Source: Chloroflexota bacterium (GTDB taxonomy: Bacteria > Chloroflexota > Limnocylindria > Limnocylindrales > CSP1-4). From it: a DNA stretch of 11,161 bases. Made by a program: the position numbers and the translations under genes. Below, in pieces: positions 1-6,755 of the stretch (the stretch's first letter is position 1; each line of letters opens with the position of its first letter). Location of the stretch: positions 1 through 11,161 of the forward strand of contig JAKAHL010000035.1 in NCBI GenBank assembly GCA_021815005.1, read 5' to 3'. The notes under the pieces are model-generated. The model was given only the letters and a program-made list of their open reading frames with translations. It did not search any database and was not told the origin of the DNA.

Positions 1-1068
1 GAGGCCCACCGTCCGCTGCTCGAGGGCGACATCCCGATGCGCGACCCGCTGCCGCGCGTGGCGCTGGTGCCGGGCGTCGGCGGCGTGATCGCCGGCGCCT
101 CGGCCGAGGACGCCGGCCGGGCGGCCGAGACGGCGTACCACGCCGGGATCACGCTGGCGCGCACGAAGGACGCCTTCGGCCAACTGGCGCCGCTGCCCGA
201 GCCGGAGACGTTCCGCTTCGACTACTGGCCGCTCGAGCTCTACAAGCTGACGCTGGGCGACCCCGGCCGACCGTTCGCCGGCACGGTGCACATCGTGACC
301 GGCGCCGCGTCGGGCATCGGGCGTGCTATCGCGCTCGAACTCGCGAAGGCGGGCGCAAGCGTGGTCGCGGCCGACCTCGACGGAGACTCGCTCCAGCTGC
401 TCGCCGATGAGGCCGCCGCGGCGGGAGCGCCCCGGCCCGCCTGGGTGGCCGGCGACCAGTCCGACGAGGCGGTCGTCAGCGAGACGGTCCGGACGGCGAT
501 CCGCCGGTTCGGCGGGCTCGACGGCGTGGTGGTCAACGCCGGCATCGGCATTGCCTCGCCGCTCGAGGAGCTGGAGACCGCCCGCTGGCGCCGCGGCCTC
601 GAGGTCAACCTCACCAGCGCCTTCCTGCTCACCCGCGAGGCCCTGCGGCGGATGCGGGTGCAGGGCATCGGCGGCGCCATCGTCTACGTCGCCAGCAAGA
701 ACGCCTTCGCCCCCGGGGCCGGCTTCGGCGGCTACTCGGTGACCAAGGCCGGGATGGTTCAGCTGATGCGGATCGCCGCCCTCGAGGGCGGGCCGCTCGG
801 GGTGCGCACCAACGCCGTCAACCCCGACGCCGTCTTCGACAACTCCCGCCTCTGGGCGGGCGGCCTCCGCGAGCAGCGCGCCGCGGAGCACGGCATCAAG
901 CCCGAGGAGCTGGAGGACTTCTACGCCAGGCGGAACCTGCTGCACCGGCACGTGACGACCAACGACGTCGCCAGCGCGGTGCTGTTCCTCCTGTCGGAGG
1001 CGTCGTCCCGGACGACGGGCGCCGTCATCCCCGTCGACGGCGGCGTGGCCGCCGCGTTCCCGCGCTGA
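1..1068 (+). CDS. Bifunctional class II aldolase / short-chain dehydrogenase, C-terminal part (5' end outside window)
   Basis: The frame is open from base 1, so the gene begins upstream; the ATG at 37 is internal. The first ~85 residues match the linker that joins the aldolase half to the dehydrogenase half in RhaD-like fusions (about 680 residues): VALVPGVGG, then EPETFRFDYWPLE. The rest is a complete SDR Rossmann domain. It has the NAD-binding motif TGAASGIG (nt 298-321), an NAG motif (VVVNAGIG), a catalytic Ser (AGC at 694-696), the YSVTK catalytic motif (nt 733-747), and the usual C-terminal TGAVIPVDGG. Known relatives split rhamnulose-1-phosphate into DHAP and lactaldehyde and then oxidise the aldehyde to lactate. 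Because the gene heads an operon with a sugar importer and MtnK, I infer an aldolase for a 5-deoxy- or 5-methylthio-pentulose 1-phosphate, with the SDR half acting on the released aldehyde. The family is secure; the substrate is not. Confidence 0.88.
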   Translation, partial: EAHRPLLEGDIPMRDPLPRVALVPGVGGVIAGASAEDAGRAAETAYHAGITLARTKDAFGQLAPLPEPETFRFDYWPLELYKLTLGDPGRPFAGTVHIVTGAASGIGRAIALELAKAGASVVAADLDGDSLQLLADEAAAAGAPRPAWVAGDQSDEAVVSETVRTAIRRFGGLDGVVVNAGIGIASPLEELETARWRRGLEVNLTSAFLLTREALRRMRVQGIGGAIVYVASKNAFAPGAGFGGYSVTKAGMVQLMRIAALEGGPLGVRTNAVNPDAVFDNSRLWAGGLREQRAAEHGIKPEELEDFYARRNLLHRHVTTNDVASAVLFLLSEASSRTTGAVIPVDGGVAAAFPR

Positions 1069-1129
1069 ACCCGACTGCGACGAGGAGGAGCAGAGGAGGA
1101 GACCGCAGACGCACTGAGCCCGCCGTCGA

Positions 1130-1143
1130 TTGGACCTGTCCAA
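1130..1143. promoter_or_regulatory. Inverted repeat just before the binding-protein start; possible operator
   Basis: TTGGAC-CT-GTCCAA is a perfect 6-base inverted repeat that ends inside the ribosome binding site of the next gene. It recalls HutC/DasR-type GntR operators (TGGTCTAGACCA-like), and a HutC-type regulator is encoded downstream at 6756. It could also be a small hairpin that controls access to the ribosome binding site. No matching second copy was found in the window, so the assignment is tentative. Confidence 0.35.
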
Positions 1144-1150
1144 GGAGGAG
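1142..1150 (+). promoter_or_regulatory. Strong ribosome binding site of the binding-protein gene
   Basis: AAGGAGGAG lies three bases before the ATG at 1154. It is the best Shine-Dalgarno match in the window and fits the high expression expected of a binding protein. Two similar purine runs at 1083-1090 and 1094-1102 have no start codon at a suitable distance. Confidence 0.7.
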
Positions 1151-1153
1151 TGA

Positions 1154-2302
1154 ATGTCCCGCCACACGTACATCGCCGGGCTGCTCGGGACCATGCTGCT
1201 GGTGAGCGCGTGCTCCCAGACGCCGGCCGCGACAACCGCCCCCGTCGCCTCGACCGCCCCGTCGGCCGCGGCCTCGGCCGCCTCGTCGGCCGCCGCCACG
1301 ACGGCCGCCAGCGGTGCCCCGTCCGCCGCCGCCCCGAGCACCGCGGCCAAGCCCGCCCCGTTCGACCAGGGCCCCGTCAAGATCGCCATGGTCCGCCAGT
1401 CGGGCGCCGGCGACTACTTCCAGCAGTGGGGCCTCGGCTCCACCAAGCAGGCCGCGGCCCTCGGCTTCGACATGCAGGTCTACGACGCCCAGGCCGACAA
1501 CGCGCTGCAGGCGACGCAGATGCAGACCGCGATCGACTCCGGCGTCGCCGGGATCATCGTGGACCACGGCCTGGCCGACACCATGAACCCGCTTATCAAG
1601 ACCGCGCTGGACAAGGGCATCCCGGTCGTCGTGTATGACGTCGAGACCACCGACCCGCGCGTCGTCCACACCACCCAGAGCGACGCCAGCATGGCGACCG
1701 CGGTCCTCACCCAGATGACCACGGACCTCGGCAAGGGCGCCAACATCGGCTATGTCAACGCGCTGGGCATCGCCCCGCTCGACCGGCGCAACGTCGTCTT
1801 CCAGAAGTTCGTCAAGGACAACAACTGGAACGTCGAGTTCTTTGTCGGCAAGTTCACCAACGCCGTCGCGACCGACAACGCCGTCCTGGTGGACGCGGCC
1901 CTCAAGGCCCATCCTGACGTCACGGGCATCTTCGCGCCGTATGACGAGCTCACCAAGGGCACCCTCGTCGCCGTCAAGAACAACGGCCTCGACGCCAAGA
2001 TCAGGGTCTACGGCATCGACATCAGCAATGCCGACCTCCAGCTGATGACCACCCCGGGCAATCCGTGGAAGGCCACAGCCGCCACCGACCCCGCCGGCGT
2101 CGGCGCCGCCGTCGTGCGCGCCATGGCGCTCAAGCTCGCGAACCAGCTGAACGGGACGGACTTCCAGTTCCCCGCCCAGCTGATCACCCAGGACTACCTC
2201 AACAAGAACAACATCACCAACATGGACCAGCTTCGCGTCGCCATGCCGGAGCTCGCCGAGGCCAGCCAGATGACCGCGAGCTGGATCACGGTCGCGTACT
2301 AG
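1154..2302 (+). CDS. Sugar ABC transporter substrate-binding lipoprotein (ribose/RhaS-type)
   Basis: 382 residues. The N-terminus is a lipoprotein signal peptide: a hydrophobic stretch ending in the lipobox LVSAC with Cys20. A low-complexity Ala/Ser/Thr/Pro linker (about residues 21-70) follows, typical of tethered receptors in high-GC bacteria. The remainder is a type I periplasmic-binding fold (Peripla_BP_4). It opens with VKIAMVRQ, with GIIVDHGLAD, KGIPVVVYDVE and GIFAPYDELTKGTL further on. It should capture a sugar-like ligand outside the membrane and deliver it to the importer encoded next. The ATG at 1154 was chosen for the strong Shine-Dalgarno sequence. From memory of LsrB, the AI-2-contacting residues (including the IAPDANALP segment) are not conserved, so an AI-2 receptor role looks unlikely. 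Methylthioribose, 5-deoxyribose or a related sugar is inferred from the neighbouring kinase. Family certain, ligand unknown. Confidence 0.92.
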   Translation: MSRHTYIAGLLGTMLLVSACSQTPAATTAPVASTAPSAAASAASSAAATTAASGAPSAAAPSTAAKPAPFDQGPVKIAMVRQSGAGDYFQQWGLGSTKQAAALGFDMQVYDAQADNALQATQMQTAIDSGVAGIIVDHGLADTMNPLIKTALDKGIPVVVYDVETTDPRVVHTTQSDASMATAVLTQMTTDLGKGANIGYVNALGIAPLDRRNVVFQKFVKDNNWNVEFFVGKFTNAVATDNAVLVDAALKAHPDVTGIFAPYDELTKGTLVAVKNNGLDAKIRVYGIDISNADLQLMTTPGNPWKATAATDPAGVGAAVVRAMALKLANQLNGTDFQFPAQLITQDYLNKNNITNMDQLRVAMPELAEASQMTASWITVAY

Positions 2303-2313
2303 GCACCCGCGTT

Positions 2314-2347
2314 CGCTCCCCGGCCGCCGCGCCGCGGTCGGGGAGCG
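2314..2347 (+). terminator. Intercistronic hairpin between binding-protein and ATPase genes
   Basis: The arms 2314-2327 and 2334-2347 can form a 14-base-pair stem with one G-U pair and a 6-base loop. It begins 12 bases after the stop codon. No T-run follows, and the ATPase gene starts 43 bases later, so it is not a classical intrinsic terminator. Stem-loops after the binding-protein gene are well known in ABC operons (for example malE-malF). They stabilise the upstream message or attenuate transcription, so the receptor is made in excess over the membrane parts. Confidence 0.7.
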
Positions 2348-2389
2348 ACACCATGGCGGTTCGTTCCCTCCCCGAGTTCTGGAGCCCCG

Positions 2390-3910
2390 ATGGACGGCCC
2401 GGCAACCCAAGCAGTCGTCTCCCTCGCTGACGTCAGCATGGCGTTCGGCTCCAACCGGGTGCTGTCCGGCGTGTCGATGGAAGTCAGGCCCGGCACGGTC
2501 CAGGCGCTCATCGGCGCCAACGGGGCCGGCAAGTCCACGCTGATCAAGATCCTGTCCGGCGTCTATCCGGAGCACGGCGGGACCATCACCATGGATGGTC
2601 GGCCGGTCCGCCTCGATTCCCCCGCCACGGCCCGCCTCCTGGGGATCCACACCGTCCACCAGAAGATCGCAGACGGCGTCATCCCCGGCCTCACGGTGGC
2701 CGAGAACCTGGTGTTCGACAGCCTGACCCAGCCCTCGTTCGGCGTGCGGTTCTCGCTCAAGGGCATCCTGCCGCGGGCCCGCGAGGTCGCGTCCAGCCTC
2801 GACCTGAACTGGACCGACGCCGTCCTGCGCAAGGACGTGTTCGAGCTGGGCATCGCCGACCAGCAGATGCTGCTGCTCGCCCGCGCCCTCCACCAGAAGC
2901 CGCACACCCTCATCCTCGACGAGCCCACGTCGGCGCTCTCGATGGCCGAGGTGGAGCGCCTGTTCGAGGTCATCCGCGGGCTCAAGGCGCAGGGCGTCGC
3001 GATCCTCTACGTGTCCCACCACCTGTCCGAGATCGACACGCTGGCCGACTCCCTCGTCGTCCTGCGCGACGGCAAGATCCGGCTGGGGCAGGAGCGCCCG
3101 TTCTCCTGGAACGAGGTCGTGCGCGCGATGCTCGGCGACCAGGTCCTCGACGAGGAGAACGCGATCGTCGAGCGGCGCGGGACCGAGGTGCGCCTCGCCC
3201 TGCGCGGCGTGCCCCTCCGCCCGGACCGCCCGCCGCAGGACCTCGACCTGCGGGCGGGCGAGGTGACCGGGCTCATCGGCCTGCTCGGCGCCGGCAAGAG
3301 CGAGTTCGCCCGGGGCGTGTTCGGCGCCACGCCGTTCACGCAGGGCTCGATGCTCCTCGACGGCGCCCAGTACGCGCCGCGGTCGCCCGGGGACGCGGTG
3401 AAGCGCGGCGTGTACCTGGTGCCCGAGGACCGCGCCGCCGAGGCGCTGCTGCCGGGCTGGGACATCGCCCGCACCTCATCGCTGCCGTTCCTGTCCTCCC
3501 TGGCGCCCCGCGGGCTCGTCCCGCGCGGCGCCGAATCCAGGCGCGGCCGCTGGGTCATCGGCGAGCTGGACGTGGTGGCCACCGGCGTAACCCACAACGT
3601 GGACGAGCTCTCCGGCGGCAACCAGCAGCGCGTCGTCGTCGGCCGGTGGATGGCCGGCAAGCCGAGGGTGTTCGTGCTCGACGAGCCGTTCCGGGGCGTG
3701 GACATCGGCGCCCGCGCGGGGATCAGCCGCAAGCTCCGGGCGCTGGCCGCGGAGGGGGCGGCCGTGGTGATCACCTCGGCCGACGTGGACGAGATCCTCC
3801 AGAGCTGCGACCGGATCCTGGTCCTCGGGGACGGCGTGATCCGTTCTGACACCTACATCCGCGAGACCACTCGCGACCTGATCATCGAGCGCATGTCGGA
3901 GATTGCCTGA
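2390..3910 (+). CDS. Sugar ABC transporter ATP-binding protein, two fused ATPase domains (RbsA/XylG type)
   Basis: 506 residues, the normal length for the ribose/monosaccharide family with two nucleotide-binding domains in one chain. Domain 1 has Walker A GANGAGKST (42-50), Q-loop Gln91, Walker B LILDEPTSAL (174-183) and the H-loop YVSHH (207-211). Its signature is degenerate (ELGIADQQM at 152-160), as is common in this family. Domain 2 has Walker A GLLGAGKSE (297-305), a canonical LSGGNQQR signature (407-414) and Walker B VFVLDEPFRG with Glu432. The ATG at 2390 has GGAG five bases upstream. It powers import of the ligand caught by the lipoprotein. The stop codon is one base from the permease ATG, so the two are probably translationally coupled. 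Confidence 0.95.
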   Translation: MDGPATQAVVSLADVSMAFGSNRVLSGVSMEVRPGTVQALIGANGAGKSTLIKILSGVYPEHGGTITMDGRPVRLDSPATARLLGIHTVHQKIADGVIPGLTVAENLVFDSLTQPSFGVRFSLKGILPRAREVASSLDLNWTDAVLRKDVFELGIADQQMLLLARALHQKPHTLILDEPTSALSMAEVERLFEVIRGLKAQGVAILYVSHHLSEIDTLADSLVVLRDGKIRLGQERPFSWNEVVRAMLGDQVLDEENAIVERRGTEVRLALRGVPLRPDRPPQDLDLRAGEVTGLIGLLGAGKSEFARGVFGATPFTQGSMLLDGAQYAPRSPGDAVKRGVYLVPEDRAAEALLPGWDIARTSSLPFLSSLAPRGLVPRGAESRRGRWVIGELDVVATGVTHNVDELSGGNQQRVVVGRWMAGKPRVFVLDEPFRGVDIGARAGISRKLRALAAEGAAVVITSADVDEILQSCDRILVLGDGVIRSDTYIRETTRDLIIERMSEIA

Positions 3911-3911
3911 G

Positions 3912-4958
3912 ATGGACGCCCCTGCGACGCCGACCGCCCAGCAGGCGGCGACCCCGATGTCCGAGCGGATCCGCGACCTGACCGTCCGCTACGGCGTCAT
4001 CGCCATCACGATCTTCCTGCTGGTCTTCTTCCTCGCCTCGGAGGACACGTTCCGCCGCTCGACCACGCTGCTCTCGGTCCTGAAGTACGCGTCCGTCACC
4101 GCCATCGGCGGCCTGGGGGTCACGACCGCCATGGTGGTGGGCGGCATCGACCTGTCCATCGGCGGCACGGCCGGCATGGCGGTGACCATCTCCGCCATGA
4201 CCATGGTGATCTACGACCAGGTGGGCTGGGTGGCGATCGGCGCGGTGCTCGTCTCGGGCGCCCTGGTCGGCCTTCTGAACGCGTTCCTGATCGTCAAGCT
4301 GCGGATCCCGGACATGCTCGCCACGCTGTCGATGATGTTCGTCGTCCAGGGCCTCAAGCTGGTGTTCGTGGACGGCCAGTCGGTGTCCTCGGGCATGCCG
4401 CTGCCGGACGGCAGCTTCGCCGTCGGCCGGTTCACGCCCGATTTCCTCGCGATCGACAACGGCTTCGTGGGGCCGCTCCCCGTGCCGGTCCTGATCCTCA
4501 TCCTGGTGACCCTGGCGGCGTGGATCTTCCTCACCCGCACGCGATGGGGCCGCGTCATGTACGCCATCGGCGCCAACCCGGAGGCCACCCGCCTCGCCGG
4601 CGTGAGCGTGTCCCGCTACCGGGCGCTGGCCTACGTGATCTCGGGGCTGCTGGCATCGGTCGCCGGCCTGATCCTGTCGTCCCGCATCGGCCAGGGAGAC
4701 ATCTCCGCCGGCAACTCGCTGCTCCTGGACTCGGTGGCCGTGGCGCTGGTCGGCATGTCGGTCATGGGCCTGAACCTGCCGAACGCGTGGGGCACCTCGC
4801 TGGGCGCGGTCATGCTGGGCATCCTGATCACCGGCCTGACGATCGCCGGTGTCCCGTACTACGCGCAGGACGTGGTCAAGGGATCGGTCCTGGTGGTTGC
4901 CCTCGTGTTCAGCTTCACGCTCTCGCGCAAGAAGGCCCGCTACGTGTCCGCCGTGTAG
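3912..4958 (+). CDS. Sugar ABC transporter permease (BPD_transp_2 / RbsC type)
   Basis: 348 residues, highly hydrophobic, with about eight to ten predicted membrane helices. Family landmarks are GGIDLSIGG early in the chain, then GANPEATRLAGVS in the cytoplasmic loop that contacts the ATPase, and GTSLGAVMLGILITG before the last helices. A TTG start at 3903 would overlap the previous stop codon, but the ATG at 3912 has GGAG ten bases upstream and is preferred; the ATG at 3957 is another possibility. It is the only permease gene of the importer, so it presumably forms a homodimer, as RbsC does. AI-2 (Lsr) importers instead have two different permeases. It is followed after 43 bases by mtnK. Confidence 0.94.
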   Translation: MDAPATPTAQQAATPMSERIRDLTVRYGVIAITIFLLVFFLASEDTFRRSTTLLSVLKYASVTAIGGLGVTTAMVVGGIDLSIGGTAGMAVTISAMTMVIYDQVGWVAIGAVLVSGALVGLLNAFLIVKLRIPDMLATLSMMFVVQGLKLVFVDGQSVSSGMPLPDGSFAVGRFTPDFLAIDNGFVGPLPVPVLILILVTLAAWIFLTRTRWGRVMYAIGANPEATRLAGVSVSRYRALAYVISGLLASVAGLILSSRIGQGDISAGNSLLLDSVAVALVGMSVMGLNLPNAWGTSLGAVMLGILITGLTIAGVPYYAQDVVKGSVLVVALVFSFTLSRKKARYVSAV

Positions 4959-5001
4959 GCGGCCACCACGACTCCACCCCCCCGCACGGCAGGCAGGCAC
5001 G

Positions 5002-6231
5002 ATGTCCGAGACGTACGAGATCCTGGCCCCCACGACCGTTGTCGACTACGTGGCGCGCAACCCGAGGCTGGCGGCGGCCCTCCCGCCGGCGTCGATCAGC
5101 GACGTCAGGGAGGTTGGCGACGGCAACCTGAACCTGGTGTTCATCCTGTCGGGCCCCGGCGGCGCGCCGGGCATGGTCCTCAAGCAGGCCCTGCCCTATG
5201 TGCGGCTGGTGGGTCCGGACTGGCCCATGACGCCGGACCGCGCCGCGAAGGAGGCGAACGCGCTCCGGGTGCACGGGCGGCTGGCGCCGGGCCTGGTCCC
5301 GACGCTCTACGACTACGACGCCGAGCGCTACGTCATCGCGATGGAGGACCTCTCGGACCACGCCGTCTGGCGCCATGCGCTCAACCGTGGCGAGCGCCAC
5401 GAGGGCGCGGCAGCGGACGTGGGCGTGTACGTGGGCGAGGTGGCCTTCGGCACGTCGGTGTTCGGCATGGATCCCCACGAGGAGAAGGCGGCGCTCGCCG
5501 CGGCGGTGAACCCGCAGCTGTGCGAGATCACCGAGGACCTGGTGCTCACCGAGCCCACCCGGCCCGCGCAGCGCAACAGCTGCCTGCCCGCCAACGAGGC
5601 GGACGCCCGCGAGCTGATCGAGGACGACGCGACCGTCAGCGAGATGGGCTGGCTCAAGGTCCAGTTCATGACCCAGGCCGAGGCGCTGATCCACGGCGAC
5701 CTCCACACCGGCTCCGTGATGGTCCGGGCGGCGGCCGACGGCCAGCCGCGCTCCACCAAGTGCTTCGACTCCGAGTTCGCGTTCTACGGGCCGGTCGGCT
5801 TCGACCTCGGGCTCACCTACGCCAACTACGTCATCGCCGCCGCGCGCGCCTTCGCGCTGGGCGAGGACGAGCGCGCCGCCTGGGCCCTGTCGCTCCTGGA
5901 CGAGACCTGGCGCGCCTTCGAGGCCACGTTCCGGGCCCGCTGGCCGACGCGTCGCGACCCGCGCGTGTTCACCGACGACGTGCTGGAGCAGTTCATCGCC
6001 AAGGTGGCGGTGGACGGCATCGGGTTCGGCGCCGCCGAGGCGATGCGCCGGGTCGTGGGCCTGGCCAAGACCGCGGACATCGAGACGCTCGAGCCGGCGC
6101 TCCGCGAGGGGGCCGCACGGGGCGTCCTGCGGGCCAGCCGGATGATGGCCACCACGCGCCACGCCGATTCGACGGCAGCGGGCATCGCGGCCCGGGCGGG
6201 CGACATCCTGCTGGCGGCCCGCACCCGATAG
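5002..6231 (+). CDS. mtnK: S-methyl-5-thioribose kinase
   Basis: 409 residues, the usual MtnK length. MtnK phosphorylates 5-methylthioribose at C1 with ATP in methionine salvage and belongs to the aminoglycoside-phosphotransferase/choline-kinase fold. Visible landmarks shared with Bacillus MtnK are the glycine-rich loop GDGNLNLVF (39-47), VLKQALPYVRLVG with the ATP-binding lysine, MEDLSDH, the catalytic loop HGDLHTGS (231-238, Asp233), and the metal-binding FDSEFAFYGPVGFDLG (Asp256, Glu258; DPE in Bacillus). The ATG at 5002 was chosen because it aligns with the family N-terminus; longer frames reach back into the permease gene. It sits inside a sugar-importer operon headed by an aldolase/SDR and not with the classical salvage enzymes. 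This suggests import and degradation of methylthioribose or 5-deoxyribose rather than methionine regeneration. The kinase assignment is strong; the physiological substrate is inferred. Confidence 0.93.
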   Translation: MSETYEILAPTTVVDYVARNPRLAAALPPASISDVREVGDGNLNLVFILSGPGGAPGMVLKQALPYVRLVGPDWPMTPDRAAKEANALRVHGRLAPGLVPTLYDYDAERYVIAMEDLSDHAVWRHALNRGERHEGAAADVGVYVGEVAFGTSVFGMDPHEEKAALAAAVNPQLCEITEDLVLTEPTRPAQRNSCLPANEADARELIEDDATVSEMGWLKVQFMTQAEALIHGDLHTGSVMVRAAADGQPRSTKCFDSEFAFYGPVGFDLGLTYANYVIAAARAFALGEDERAAWALSLLDETWRAFEATFRARWPTRRDPRVFTDDVLEQFIAKVAVDGIGFGAAEAMRRVVGLAKTADIETLEPALREGAARGVLRASRMMATTRHADSTAAGIAARAGDILLAARTR

Positions 6232-6277
6232 CGCCCGTTCCACCGGAGGCTACCTGACCCTGGGAGGAGGCGAGGAC

Positions 6278-6640
6278 ATGAGCGACGGACCGCGCGAGGT
6301 CGCCGAGGCCTACTGGCGCGACGAGGGTGCGCGCGACGTGGACGCCGTGATGGCCCACTACCACCCCGCCGCCGAGTTCCGCGAGCCGGGCGGCCTCGTC
6401 CGGCGAGGGCACGCCGAGATCCGCGCGTACTACGAGGCGTCCTGCGCCGCGTACCCGGGCCTGTGGGTCAGGATCGTGGCCGAGATCGTGATCGGCGACC
6501 GCGGGGCGCTCGAGTGGGTCGCGGAGCTCACCGACCGCGAGGGTCGGCGATACCCCGCCAGCGGCGTCAACATGGTCGAGGTGCGGGACGGCAAGTTCAC
6601 CTCGGTCCGCTCGTACTTCGACACTAGCCACATCCCGTGA
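6278..6640 (+). CDS. NTF2-like (SnoaL-type) small protein of unknown function
   Basis: 120 residues. The order of segments fits the cone-shaped NTF2/SnoaL fold: an N-terminal helix (VAEAYWRDEGARDVDAVMAHY), the strand AEFREPGG, a helix with GHAEIRAYYEASCAAYP, and closing strands VNMVEVRDGKFTSVRSYFD. These are usually small dimeric enzymes or ligand-binding proteins; no specific activity can be read from the sequence. A very good ribosome binding site (GGAGGAGG at 6263-6270, seven bases before the ATG) and a 46-base gap after mtnK place it as the last gene of the operon. It may act on an intermediate or product of the sugar pathway. It is not LsrG, which has a ferredoxin-like ABM fold. Confidence 0.8.
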   Translation: MSDGPREVAEAYWRDEGARDVDAVMAHYHPAAEFREPGGLVRRGHAEIRAYYEASCAAYPGLWVRIVAEIVIGDRGALEWVAELTDREGRRYPASGVNMVEVRDGKFTSVRSYFDTSHIP

Positions 6641-6668
6641 CGCCGCCCCGCGGCCCGGCGACCCACCG

Positions 6669-6674
6669 TACACT
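6669..6674 (+). promoter_or_regulatory. Possible -10 box upstream of the GntR gene
   Basis: TACACT in the 115-base gap before the regulator gene resembles -10 boxes of high-GC bacteria. No convincing -35 box stands in front of it, so support is weak. It would allow the regulator to be transcribed separately from the importer operon. Confidence 0.25.
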
Positions 6675-6688
6675 TCCCAGCCAGTGCG

Positions 6689-6726
6689 CCGGCGCCTCCG
6701 CCGACGCGGGTGTGGGCGGACGCCGG
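6689..6726 (+). terminator. Hairpin between the NTF2-like gene and the GntR gene
   Basis: CCGGCG (6689-6694) and TCCGCC (6697-6702) pair with GGCGGA (6715-6720) and CGCCGG (6721-6726). This gives 12 base pairs with a two-base bulge and a 12-base loop. There is no T-run. It could end the importer operon, act as a roadblock in the leader of the regulator, or be an accident of high GC. Confidence 0.35.
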
Positions 6727-6755
6727 TTGGGCGCCGTCCCTGATGGGGGAGTCCG

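Noticed and set aside
1130..1153. Seven-codon mini-frame TTG...TGA whose stop abuts the receptor ATG, a possible leader peptide
   Set aside because: It has a TTG start, no well-placed ribosome binding site and no attenuator structure; the sequence is better explained by the palindrome and the Shine-Dalgarno.
1025..3022. A 665-codon open frame on the - strand
   Set aside because: It lies antisense to the receptor and ATPase genes, whose motifs are unmistakable. Its product is a run of Arg, Gly, Asp, Val and His without domains, as expected of an antisense frame in GC-rich DNA.
3903..3911. TTG start for the permease overlapping the ATPase stop codon
   Set aside because: The only GGAG nearby is one base from the TTG, which is too close, but ten bases from the ATG at 3912.
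3882..6243. Two long - strand frames (383 and 442 codons) opposite the permease and mtnK
   Set aside because: Both are antisense shadows rich in His, Arg, Asp and Gly, with no recognisable motif; the permease and kinase on the + strand explain the DNA.
6278..6640. Could the NTF2-like gene be LsrG, completing the AI-2 pathway?
   Set aside because: LsrG is about 96 residues with a ferredoxin-like ABM fold; this protein has the helix and strand order of NTF2/SnoaL.
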